6,399 nucleotides of DNA from JAENWH01 sp038248745 (GCA_038248745.1 JBBRXC010000097.1:1-6399); one strand, 5' to 3'; shown: positions 1-6,326, counted from the stretch's first letter. The notes: generated from the sequence alone by a model not told the origin. A program made the numbers and translations.

Positions 1-77
<77 letters not shown>

Positions 78-517
78 TTTGTATTTAACGGCCGAAACCG
101 ATTAAATCTGCTCAGTCAAAACACATTTGCGCTTTGCTAATCTTTTTTTCTTTAATATATATATCAACTATTGTCAAACATATATCGCAGAATTATTGTT
201 GTTTTTAAAGAATTGTACGTTGACTCCTTCAAACGGAAATTCCTCAGCCGAAGCTGTTTGGAATTTTTCAGTTAAATTTGTCTTACCAATTTTGCAATTG
301 ATTGTTGTACTTTTAGTCTGTTGATTCCTTACCTTCTCTGCAAGCAGGTCTGGCAGGTTTTCATTTTGGAATCATGTTGATTCCACCGGTTCTATTTAAA
401 GATCCGTTTGACTAAAATTCTACACTATGAAGTTTTCAAGGTTCATCGGACATTCTTCCTCCCTGGAAATCCAGTTTGTTTGCTTGTCCTGTGTTACGTC
501 TTTGTAGTGACGCAACG
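78..517 (-). other. 16S rRNA operon leader (pre-rRNA 5' segment) with boxA-like signals and hairpins
   Basis: This is the roughly 440-nt transcribed leader between the inferred P2 start (near 517) and mature 16S. On the minus strand 441-431 reads CCTTGAAAACT, the boxA-like antitermination word common in Firmicutes rRNA leaders and spacers. A second boxA-like word, TTCTTTAAAAACAACA, lies around 212-197. Three stem-loops are visible: 367-385 (7-bp perfect arms TGGAATC/GATTCCA), 235-269 (AAATTCC/GGAATTT arms plus a CAGC/GCTG stem, with a UUCG tetraloop in the minus-strand RNA), and 83-107 (ATTTAACGG paired with CCGATTAAAT, one bulged A) just upstream of mature 16S. In this family such leaders carry NusB/NusE antitermination complexes and processing stems. 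The 3' partner of any RNase III processing stem lies outside the window. No convincing protein-coding frame is present. Confidence 0.75.
149..177 (-). promoter_or_regulatory. possible weak third rrn promoter close to 16S
   Basis: An exact TTGACA (complement of 172-177) is followed after 17 nt by TAAAGA (149-154), which matches the -10 consensus only in part. The stretch is very A+T-rich. If active it would start about 65 nt upstream of mature 16S, but it sits inside the leader of the two stronger promoters, so it may be chance. Confidence 0.3.
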
Positions 518-523
518 TTGTTT

Positions 524-552
524 ATTATACCATCTCATTATTAAAGTGTCAA
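524..552 (-). promoter_or_regulatory. rRNA operon promoter P2
   Basis: On the minus strand TTGACA (552-547) and TATAAT (529-524) are both perfect sigma-A consensus hexamers separated by 17 nt. An A+T-rich stretch that could act as an UP element lies upstream of the -35. The expected start is near 517. The -10 flank GATGGTATAAT is nearly identical to that of the upstream promoter, the tandem arrangement usual for rRNA operons. Confidence 0.9.
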
Positions 553-654
553 CATTATTCTGAGTTTAATTTAAACTCTTTTCTCGCTTTTCCTTCAAGA
601 TTTGCACCTTTTCAGTTTTGCATTTTGTCTTCACTGTTTTGCGACAGCTTTATT

Positions 655-683
655 ATAATACCATCCTAGTCCCTTGGTGTCAA
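655..683 (-). promoter_or_regulatory. rRNA operon promoter P1 (upstream tandem promoter)
   Basis: On the minus strand TTGACA (683-678), a 17-nt spacer and TATTAT (660-655) form a near-consensus sigma-A promoter 131 bp upstream of P2. TATAAT at 652-657 also exists but would need a 20-nt spacer, so TATTAT is the better call. The upstream sequence to about 705 is A+T-rich, as expected of an rrn UP element. Expected start near 648. Confidence 0.85.
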
Positions 684-943
684 CCATTATTCCTTAATAT
701 ATTCAAACTTATAGACCTATTTTATTTCTCATTTAAATCCGGTCCGTAAGCCATATTTTCTCTTCCTTTATATACATATACCTTTCCTAAATTAATACAG
801 ATGAAATTCCTTCACAAAGTAAGAAGAACTATACGTCCTTCCATTGGTCCGACTGATTCGCAGGAATTATTATCACTGCCTTTGTATAAACATTTGTACA
901 AGAATTAATAAAATTGTCGTATTATATATTTTCTTACATTTTG
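684..943. other. intergenic stretch with no supported gene, between the rrn and nhaC promoters
   Basis: These 260 bp separate divergent transcription toward 16S (left) and nhaC (right). The sequence is A+T-rich, with stop codons in all frames and no tRNA-like or terminator-like fold that I can see. It probably holds the P1 UP element next to 684 and otherwise unassigned DNA. A 10-codon frame with a Shine-Dalgarno-like GGAAGA on the minus strand (754-722) is too short to call. Confidence 0.5.
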
Positions 944-972
944 TTGACAAAATGTTTGCATCTCATTATAAT
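944..972 (+). promoter_or_regulatory. nhaC promoter, perfect sigma-A consensus
   Basis: TTGACA (944-949), a 17-nt spacer and TATAAT (967-972) are both exact consensus hexamers at ideal spacing. The expected transcription start is near 979, which gives a 5' untranslated region of about 84 nt. The start lies inside the repeat/dyad at 977-1025, so a protein bound there could block initiation. A promoter this strong for a membrane antiporter would be more understandable if it were repressed. Confidence 0.85.
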
Positions 973-976
973 TGAA

Positions 977-1025
977 GTGTGAAATCATATCGGTTTTGCA
1001 CTGTGGAATCATATGGGTTTCACAC
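977..1025 (+). promoter_or_regulatory. tandem dyad, candidate operator or 5' mRNA hairpin for nhaC
   Basis: Two 24-bp units abut at 978-1001 and 1002-1025 and match at 20 of 24 positions. Each is also an inverted repeat: GTGTGAAA-N9-TTTTGCAC (977-1001) and CTGTGGAA-N9-TTTCACAC (1001-1025). The outermost arms GTGTGAAA (977-984) and TTTCACAC (1018-1025) are perfectly complementary. CATAT (986-990) can pair with ATATG (1011-1015), so the RNA can fold into a stem of about 14 pairs with one bulge at its extreme 5' end. The position, just downstream of the -10, suits either a repressor operator with two dimer sites or an mRNA-stabilising hairpin. I do not recognise the motif as that of a named regulator. 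Confidence 0.65.
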
Positions 1026-1048
1026 CGTTATTTATTTATTTATTTTAT

Positions 1049-1056
1049 AGGAGGAA
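1049..1056 (+). promoter_or_regulatory. ribosome binding site of nhaC
   Basis: AGGAGGAA is a near-perfect Shine-Dalgarno sequence ending 6 nt before the ATG at 1063. It fixes the start codon. A short TTTA-repeat tract (about 1031-1046) lies just upstream and leaves the site in an A+T-rich, probably unstructured, stretch. Confidence 0.9.
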
Positions 1057-1062
1057 TACAAT

Positions 1063-2508
1063 ATGGGTAAGAAAATTCCTATGTGGCAAGTTCTACTTGT
1101 AATGGCCTTTACAATTGGGGCGCTATGCTACTCTATCTTTTTCACTGATTACGGCGAATTACACATTCCACTAATTGCTTCAGCTAGTTTCGCATCTGTT
1201 GTTGCCATTGCCAATGGTTACAAATGGGCATTCCTAGAACAAGGTATCATTGCCAGTATCAACAGATCCATGCAGGCTATGCTTATTCTAATGACGGTTG
1301 GTCTACTAATCGGATCATGGATTGCTGGCGGTGTTGTTCCTGCAATGATTTATTATGGACTTATGATTTTAAACCCAAGCATTTTCTTAGTTGCAGGCTG
1401 TATCATCTGCTGTATTGTTTCTCTTGCAACAGGGTCATCATGGACGACTGCCGGAACTATCGGAATTGCTCTCATTGGCGTTGGTCAGGGATTAGGAATT
1501 GATCCTGCTATGACTGCTGGCGCTATCGTATCTGGTGCTTACTTCGGAGATAAGATGTCCCCTTTATCTGATACTACAAATTTGGCTCCAGCAATAGCAG
1601 GCTCCAACTTATTTGATCACATCAGACATATGATTTGGACAGTTACTCCTTCTCTTATTATTGCTTTAATTATTTATGCAATATTAGGTCTTGGCCATTC
1701 TGCAGGTGGAGCTGATATTGGTGCTGTTGAAATCATACAGAATGGCATGATAGACAATTTCACTATTTCTCCTTTACTATTACTTCCACCAGTAGTTGTT
1801 ATTTTCATCGTTGCCTTCAGATTACCAGCAATACCTGGCCTGATCGGCGGTGCATTGCTTGGATGTATCTTCGGTTCATTGTTCCAGGGAATTGGCCTGG
1901 CTGAATGGCCTTCAATCCTTCATTATGGATTTGAATCAACATCTGGTATTGAAAGTATCGATTCACTTCTTTCAAGAGGTGGTATGGATTCAATGCTTTG
2001 GACTATTAACCTTATCATCTGTGCCATGTGCTTCGGTGGTATCATGGATGCTTCCGGCATGCTGGCTACTCTTGCGCAGGCAATGCTTAAGTTCGCAAAG
2101 AGTACTGGATCACTTGTTACTGTAACAGTATTTAGCTGTATCTTTATGAACATTATCGCAGCTGACCAGTATTTAGCTATCATCCTTCCAGGAAGAATGT
2201 ACAAAATGGCTTTCGAAGATAGAAGACTGGCGCCAAGAAATCTTTCAAGATGTCTTGAAGATGCGGGAACGATGACTTCATCATTGGTACCTTGGAATAC
2301 TTGCGGTGCGACAATGGCAACTTTCCTTGGTGTTCCAACGGCTCAGTACTTCAAATATGCTTACTTAAATCTGTTTAATCCTTTAGTTTCCATATTCTAT
2401 GGCTTCACTGGCATTTCAATGTTAAAGATGACAGAAGAAGAATATGCTGTAGTTCTTGAAAACAGAGAAGCAGACAGATTGGCTGGCTTAAAGGCTCTGG
2501 AAGCTTAG
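1063..2508 (+). CDS. nhaC: NhaC family Na+/H+ antiporter
   Basis: This is a 481-residue inner-membrane protein of the NhaC family, which exchanges cytoplasmic Na+ for external H+. Some relatives, such as B. subtilis MleN, couple Na+/H+ exchange to malate/lactate exchange, so the exact substrate is not certain. The family hallmark GAYFGDKMSPLSDTTNLAP is at residues 158-176. Other family-like polar segments inside membrane regions are AADQYLAIILPGRMY (366-380) and EDAGTMTSSLVPWNTCGA (399-416). About 11-12 hydrophobic segments are visible, for example near 8-27, 34-52, 72-97, 105-124, 192-210, 236-252, 256-275, 312-328 and 435-455. The length is normal for the family and there is no frameshift. 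The start is supported by AGGAGGAA at 1049-1056. It appears monocistronic, from the promoter at 944-972 to the terminator at 2572-2614, with possible control by the dyad at 977-1025. Family assignment is very secure; substrate is inferred. Confidence 0.95.
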   Translation: MGKKIPMWQVLLVMAFTIGALCYSIFFTDYGELHIPLIASASFASVVAIANGYKWAFLEQGIIASINRSMQAMLILMTVGLLIGSWIAGGVVPAMIYYGLMILNPSIFLVAGCIICCIVSLATGSSWTTAGTIGIALIGVGQGLGIDPAMTAGAIVSGAYFGDKMSPLSDTTNLAPAIAGSNLFDHIRHMIWTVTPSLIIALIIYAILGLGHSAGGADIGAVEIIQNGMIDNFTISPLLLLPPVVVIFIVAFRLPAIPGLIGGALLGCIFGSLFQGIGLAEWPSILHYGFESTSGIESIDSLLSRGGMDSMLWTINLIICAMCFGGIMDASGMLATLAQAMLKFAKSTGSLVTVTVFSCIFMNIIAADQYLAIILPGRMYKMAFEDRRLAPRNLSRCLEDAGTMTSSLVPWNTCGATMATFLGVPTAQYFKYAYLNLFNPLVSIFYGFTGISMLKMTEEEYAVVLENREADRLAGLKALEA

Positions 2509-2532
2509 AAATAAACCAATAATAATCGATAT

Positions 2533-2562
2533 CAATTTGTTTGAAACGAGTAAACCAAATTG
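2533..2562. repeat. A+T-rich stem-loop in the nhaC/U32 convergent intergenic region
   Basis: CAATTTG (2533-2539) pairs with CAAATTG (2556-2562), extended inward by TTT/AAA with one bulged C. It lies between the nhaC stop codon and the main terminator. It has no T-tract, so it is probably an mRNA 3' end structure and not a terminator. Confidence 0.45.
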
Positions 2563-2571
2563 AATGAAAGC

Positions 2572-2614
2572 AAAAGTGATGGTGCCGGGGGCAAACCCTG
2601 ACACCATCACTTTT
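2572..2614. terminator. shared, probably bidirectional, intrinsic terminator of nhaC and the U32 gene
   Basis: AAAAGTGATGGTG (2572-2584) pairs perfectly over 13 bp with CACCATCACTTTT (2602-2614). After one C/A mismatch the stem continues with five more pairs, including one G-T wobble, to a GCAAA loop. On the plus strand it is followed by TTTTATTATTAT, ending nhaC 64 nt after its stop. On the minus strand the arm ends in TTTT and continues TTTTGCTTTCATTC, about 40 nt past the U32 stop. The position between convergent genes and the near-symmetry support termination in both directions, best for nhaC. Confidence 0.88.
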
Positions 2615-2653
2615 ATTATTATACAACCTTTACTATACAACTTTTTACTCTGC

Positions 2654-4939
2654 TCAATCTGGCATAAAAATCCTTACGTTCCTTCTTTTATTCAGCAAAT
2701 CTTCTTCTATTCTTTTATAATCTATTTGCGTTTGATCTTTTACAACGATGGTTTTTTCTAAATTTTCAAGTGATATTGCCCTTAACGCAGTTCCTCTTTT
2801 ATTTTCCCTGAATCTCAATGCCATAGGGTGCTCTGTGATCATAAGGGGAACAGCCCCCTCATACAGCCAATTCTCGTTTTCTATTCCATCGTAGGATTCA
2901 AGTGATGGAACCCATGCTTCTAAACCCAGCTCCTTTGCCCAACTTTCCGCTTCACAGTTATTTATATTAAGGCCAAAATCTCCGAATACTTTGACACTTG
3001 CCTGTTGAAACTCATCAATCCAACCTAAATTGCCGATATAGATTCCCGATTCTTTGCTAATCACAATAATTTCCTTAAAATGATCATGAATAAATAAATC
3101 CAATTTCCCTTTGCTAATATTGGTAATATAAGGTATAACGATAATATTTTCAGGCAATCCTTCTATTTTTTCTTTTGAAAAGTAAAATTCATCAATTGGC
3201 AACAGTATTTTAACTATTTTAAAATCAAAATGATATTCTTTAACTTTTTCCAAAACATTTTCAACGGTTTTTCTGTTTAAGTTTTTCGCAGAATAAAAGT
3301 AAAGCTCAAGTATGTTTTTCTGTTCTGATCTTTCATCAACACAATTTCCATTCCTATTTTCTTTCTCTTTCCCTTTGAATGTATATTCAAAGGTCAGGTC
3401 AGTACTATCTCTACCTTTTGACTTTGCTTCCGTTAATTTCTCTATGGCTTCTCTTCGTAATTTATTAATGGAGGATAAGGGTAAAGAAATGCCTTCGTCT
3501 ATATCAATTATCATATTTGTAACCTGAAAAGGCGTGTCTCCCAGTTTGTTCAATTGCGTTTGAGCATTTTCTGATGTAAGAGAACGGTTTATTGCCTTTT
3601 CAACCTGAACATCGCCAATTGCCCTGATTTTATAGTTAATCTCGTTCAACTGGTTTTTTTCATATAATTCCAATACAGGTTCACTCCCAAGATGGGCCAT
3701 GAATTTCATTTCCACGCTTATTTTTTTCAAGGATTTCAAGGAGGCCCAGCTATCTTCCTTATATGTATTTCTCGCCTGTTCCATTAATGCTCTATCCGTA
3801 ATTTTATAGACAAGATCCCCTTGTCTAATATCACCTTTTAGGTCGCCGATCCGCAATTCACCGGAAGCGATTTCTTCAATATAGGTAATAACATTACCTG
3901 ATAATTCCTGATTGTGTATTTCAATGCCATCCCCCATATGAAGGGTTCTTCCTTCTTCCAGTTTGATGTCAATGTACCCTTTCCCGATATTCCCTTTTGT
4001 GACTTTGCCAATAAAAAAACCTTGGTGCTTGGGTAAGTTGCCGGAAAGCAATTTGTCTCCCGGGGGCTTAAATAAATAAGCATTGGTAAAATCCCCTCTG
4101 CTGAAAATTTGTGTCAATGCATCACGATCACTGGTAGAAATTTGATAGGTCCCTTCTTTTGCGTAAAGATCCAGGTATTTTCTGTATATTCCCGTAACAA
4201 TTGCCACATATTCTGGAGATTTCATTCTTCCTTCGATTTTTAATGCTGAAACACCTGCTTCCGAAAGTTCTCCCAGATAATCAACAGTGGAAAGATCTTT
4301 TGGGCTTAACGGATACGTTCTGCCGTTTTCGGTTTCATAGGGTAGCCTACAGGGTTGGGCGCAAAGGCCTCTGTTCCCGCTTCTGCCGCCCATGTTCCTG
4401 CTCAGCTGGCATTGACCCGAATAGCAAATGCAAAGGGCTCCATGGACAAATACTTCAATTTCAAGAGCGTTCCCATTGCAAATGGTATTTATCTCTTCTA
4501 GGCTTGTTTCCCTGGCCAACACAACCCGTTCAAATCCGATTTCTTTGGCCTTTTTAACGCCTGACAGATTATAAATACTTCCTTGCGTTGACAAATGGAT
4601 TTTCATATCAGGTATATATTTTCGAATCAGTCTCACAAGTCCCATATCCTGAAGGATTAGTGCGTCAGCCCCCAAAAGGTAAAGCTGTTTGGCATAGTTC
4701 AAGGCATTTTCCAGTTCATCATTATATATTAATGTGTTCATGGTCACATAAACCTTTACGTTTCTGATATGCGCATACGATATTGCCTTTGCCATGTTCT
4801 CCAAGTCAAAGTTTTCACTTTTTATTCTTGCATTAAAAAATTCTCCACCAAGGTAAACCGCATCGGCACCATTTTCTACCGCGGCCATCAATTGGTTGAT
4901 TCCCCCAACCGGGGATAATAGTTCTGGAATATTTTTCAT
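2654..4939 (-). CDS. U32 family protein with DUF3656 region, RlhA-like (putative 23S rRNA hydroxylation enzyme)
   Basis: This 761-residue cytoplasmic protein belongs to the U32 (collagenase-like) family. It opens with PELLSPVGG and GADAVYLGG (residues 5-32), typical of the N-terminal barrel. The U32 signature FVHGALCICYSGQC spans 164-177, followed by SGNRGLCAQPCR (187-198) and KIEGRMKSPEY (234-244). Cysteines 170, 172, 177, 193 and 197 are clustered; in related U32 proteins such cysteines bind an iron-sulfur cluster. The DUF3656-like part covers roughly 380-510. A charged linker (about 520-545) joins a divergent C-terminal domain (546-761). The N-terminal architecture matches E. coli RlhA, which is needed for 5-hydroxycytidine at 23S rRNA C2501; older annotations say peptidase or collagenase. 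The assignment to rRNA modification is by family. It is longer than E. coli RlhA (about 650), as is common in Clostridia. The start is fixed by homology; the Shine-Dalgarno GAGGG lies only 3 nt upstream. Confidence 0.93.
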   Translation of the reverse strand: MKNIPELLSPVGGINQLMAAVENGADAVYLGGEFFNARIKSENFDLENMAKAISYAHIRNVKVYVTMNTLIYNDELENALNYAKQLYLLGADALILQDMGLVRLIRKYIPDMKIHLSTQGSIYNLSGVKKAKEIGFERVVLARETSLEEINTICNGNALEIEVFVHGALCICYSGQCQLSRNMGGRSGNRGLCAQPCRLPYETENGRTYPLSPKDLSTVDYLGELSEAGVSALKIEGRMKSPEYVAIVTGIYRKYLDLYAKEGTYQISTSDRDALTQIFSRGDFTNAYLFKPPGDKLLSGNLPKHQGFFIGKVTKGNIGKGYIDIKLEEGRTLHMGDGIEIHNQELSGNVITYIEEIASGELRIGDLKGDIRQGDLVYKITDRALMEQARNTYKEDSWASLKSLKKISVEMKFMAHLGSEPVLELYEKNQLNEINYKIRAIGDVQVEKAINRSLTSENAQTQLNKLGDTPFQVTNMIIDIDEGISLPLSSINKLRREAIEKLTEAKSKGRDSTDLTFEYTFKGKEKENRNGNCVDERSEQKNILELYFYSAKNLNRKTVENVLEKVKEYHFDFKIVKILLPIDEFYFSKEKIEGLPENIIVIPYITNISKGKLDLFIHDHFKEIIVISKESGIYIGNLGWIDEFQQASVKVFGDFGLNINNCEAESWAKELGLEAWVPSLESYDGIENENWLYEGAVPLMITEHPMALRFRENKRGTALRAISLENLEKTIVVKDQTQIDYKRIEEDLLNKRRNVRIFMPD

Positions 4940-4942
4940 TTT

Positions 4943-4947
4943 CCCTC
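4943..4947 (-). promoter_or_regulatory. closely spaced ribosome binding site of the U32 gene
   Basis: GAGGG on the minus strand ends only 3 nt before the ATG, tighter than the usual 5-9 nt. No later in-frame ATG would keep the conserved PELLSPVGG N-terminus, so this start is retained. Translation may be modest. Confidence 0.65.
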
Positions 4948-4957
4948 ATTTCTTTGG

Positions 4958-4986
4958 TTGCTTATTATAGCTACCTTTAATATAAT
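4958..4986 (+). promoter_or_regulatory. promoter of the AI-2E family permease gene
   Basis: TTGCTT (4958-4963), a 17-nt spacer and a perfect TATAAT (4981-4986) form a plausible sigma-A promoter with a start near 4993. This leaves a leader of about 19 nt that still holds the Shine-Dalgarno sequence at 4997-5005. Its -10 overlaps the minus-strand -10 at 4982-4987. Confidence 0.65.
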
Positions 4987-5010
4987 ACTATTTATAGGAA
5001 GAAGGTGCAA
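4982..5010 (-). promoter_or_regulatory. promoter of the U32 gene
   Basis: On the minus strand TTGCAC (5010-5005), a 17-nt spacer and TATTAT (4987-4982) form a good sigma-A match, with a start near 4975 and a leader of about 36 nt. The -35 lies in the leader of the divergent permease gene, just before its ATG. A second minus-strand TATAAT (4969-4964) has no acceptable -35 and is the less likely alternative. Confidence 0.55.
4997..5005 (+). promoter_or_regulatory. ribosome binding site that decides the permease start
   Basis: GGAAGAAGG lies 6 nt before the ATG at 5012. It supports that start over the upstream in-frame TTG at 4958, which has no ribosome binding site and coincides with the promoter -35. 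Confidence 0.75.
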
Positions 5011-5011
5011 C

Positions 5012-6220
5012 ATGTCACAAATCAAAGACGTCTTAAACGACAAAAAATATATGAAATACAGCATATTTATAGCATTTACTGCAGCGCTACTCTATGTTTT
5101 ATATTTTATCATCAGCAATTTCGCTATTATTTTCGCCGCGACAGGATCTCTGCTCGGCGCCATTTTTTCTTCACTAGTTCCTTTATTTATAGGGTTGATT
5201 TTAGCTTATCTACTGAATCCTCTCGTTACTATTATTGACAAAAAATTTATAGCAAAATTACTTTCAAAAATACCAGTAAAAACAGCACTCTCGGACAGCC
5301 AGGGGATGCAGAATAAGAGAACATCTTTAACAAGATTTGTAAGTATTCTTATTACCTACGTGGTTATAATAATCGGCATATGTTTTGTATTGTATGCTTT
5401 TTCCGTTTTAATTTTGGGTCAATTTGTTTTTTCTGGCATTGGAAATATGGTTGAAAGTATAACAAATTACTTGGCAACTTATGAGACTGCTATCATCTCT
5501 TGGGCAAACAATCTTCAGATTACTGGTCTTTCAGATACTTTAAGAGGCTTTGCCGACGCCATCGTCAATTGGCTATCTGGGAATTTCAGCACCCGTTCCA
5601 TCCTTTCCGTCATTGGCTCCATCGGTGGCAGCATCGTGAACATATTCCTCGGTATCATTATCAGTATCTACCTACTTAAAGATAATACCTTATTTATGAA
5701 TATTTGGAAAAAGTTTTTAAGCTTAACTTTATCCGAAGGGGCAGAAAACCGGCTTCAGGAAACCTTAAATGACATCAATGGCGTTGTTTCCATGTTTATC
5801 AGAGGTGCTCTGCTTGATGCACTAATTGTTGCAATTCTCTCAGCTACAGGTTTATCTATACTTGGCCTTCAATTTGCTGTTTTTATCGGATGCTTTGCCG
5901 GCATCGCCAACTTAATACCTTACTTTGGCCCTATCCTAGGCATGATTCCTGCATTTATAGTAGGTGTTTTCACTGGTGATCTGACACAGGGATTCTTTGC
6001 CGTATTGATTCTGTTAGCTATCCAACAAATTGATGGGAATTTTATATACCCCAAAATTGTCGGTTCCACAACAGGTTTACACCCCTTGTTTGTCCTTTTG
6101 GCAGTTGTAATAGCTGGATCTTTCGCCGGTATCCTCGGAATGATTCTGGCCGTTCCAATCGCAGGAATCATCCAGGTTTTTGTACTAAAATGGGTGCGTC
6201 ATAAGGAAAGCCCATTATAA
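5012..6220 (+). CDS. AI-2E family transporter (PerM/YtvI-like permease, UPF0118)
   Basis: This is a 402-residue multi-pass membrane protein of the AI-2E exporter family. The name comes from E. coli TqsA, linked to autoinducer-2 export; other members act as Na+/H+ or other permeases, so the substrate is unknown. Hydrophobic segments lie near residues 16-42, 47-73, 109-140, 195-221, 262-285, 287-315, 318-339 and 355-392. Family motifs near the C-terminus are IANLIPYFGPILGMIPA (298-314), GNFIYPKIVGSTTGLHPL (342-359) and AGILGMILAVPIAGII (372-387). The length is near the family norm and the frame is intact. I chose the ATG at 5012 because it has GGAAGAAGG upstream and because the longer frame from TTG 4958 starts within the -35. 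It diverges from the U32 gene and seems to be a single-gene unit. Its last codons (ESPL, stop) lie inside the first copy of the 31-bp tandem repeat. Confidence 0.92.
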   Translation: MSQIKDVLNDKKYMKYSIFIAFTAALLYVLYFIISNFAIIFAATGSLLGAIFSSLVPLFIGLILAYLLNPLVTIIDKKFIAKLLSKIPVKTALSDSQGMQNKRTSLTRFVSILITYVVIIIGICFVLYAFSVLILGQFVFSGIGNMVESITNYLATYETAIISWANNLQITGLSDTLRGFADAIVNWLSGNFSTRSILSVIGSIGGSIVNIFLGIIISIYLLKDNTLFMNIWKKFLSLTLSEGAENRLQETLNDINGVVSMFIRGALLDALIVAILSATGLSILGLQFAVFIGCFAGIANLIPYFGPILGMIPAFIVGVFTGDLTQGFFAVLILLAIQQIDGNFIYPKIVGSTTGLHPLFVLLAVVIAGSFAGILGMILAVPIAGIIQVFVLKWVRHKESPL

Positions 6221-6270
6221 GCATCCGACATTGGGCTTCAAGCCCATTATAAGCATCCGACATTGGGCTT
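6208..6270 (+). repeat. perfect 31-bp tandem direct repeat at the permease stop, each copy a hairpin
   Basis: Copies at 6208-6238 and 6240-6270 are identical over 31 bp and separated by a single C. Each begins with AAGCCCA and ends with TGGGCTT, a 7-bp inverted repeat with a 17-nt loop. At the junction TGGGC-TTCAA-GCCCA can form a tighter hairpin. Copy 1 contains the last codons and TAA of the permease gene. Copy 2 is followed by GGTTTTC, a weak T-tract, so the array may serve as the gene's terminator. The 32-bp period is not a multiple of three, so the second copy is not read as protein. Confidence 0.85.
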
Positions 6271-6326
6271 GGTTTTCACATAACCCTTGCAATCAGCCAT
6301 TTTTTCTCAAATGGGAACAGTGAACC

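Noticed and set aside
127..324. 65-codon plus-strand open frame
   Set aside because: It lies antisense within the rRNA leader, has no Shine-Dalgarno sequence, and covers the boxA-like word and leader hairpin. It is a chance frame.
722..754. Minus-strand 10-codon frame (MAYGPDLNEK) with GGAAGA 6 nt upstream
   Set aside because: It is too short to separate from chance, with no convincing promoter or conservation visible. Comparison with the same position in relatives would be needed.
1028..1046. TTTA tetranucleotide repeat as a phase-variation tract
   Set aside because: There are only about four units, and it lies between the dyad and the Shine-Dalgarno sequence, so length change would not alter the reading frame or the SD-to-ATG spacing.
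979..1062. Na+ or other known riboswitch in the nhaC leader
   Set aside because: The leader is only about 84 nt and I see none of the conserved core of a riboswitch class I know. What is present is a simple repeat/dyad.
4964..4969. Minus-strand TATAAT as the -10 of the U32 gene
   Set aside because: The -10 is good, but nothing at 16-18 nt resembles a -35. TTGCAC-17-TATTAT at 5010-4982 fits better.
4958..5011. In-frame TTG start that would extend the permease by 18 residues
   Set aside because: The TTG coincides with the proposed -35, there is no ribosome binding site before it, and the extension would be read from DNA upstream of the expected transcript start. ATG 5012 has GGAAGAAGG upstream.
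6208..6270. CRISPR array
   Set aside because: There are only two copies separated by 1 nt, with no spacers and no cas genes nearby. It is a tandem duplication.
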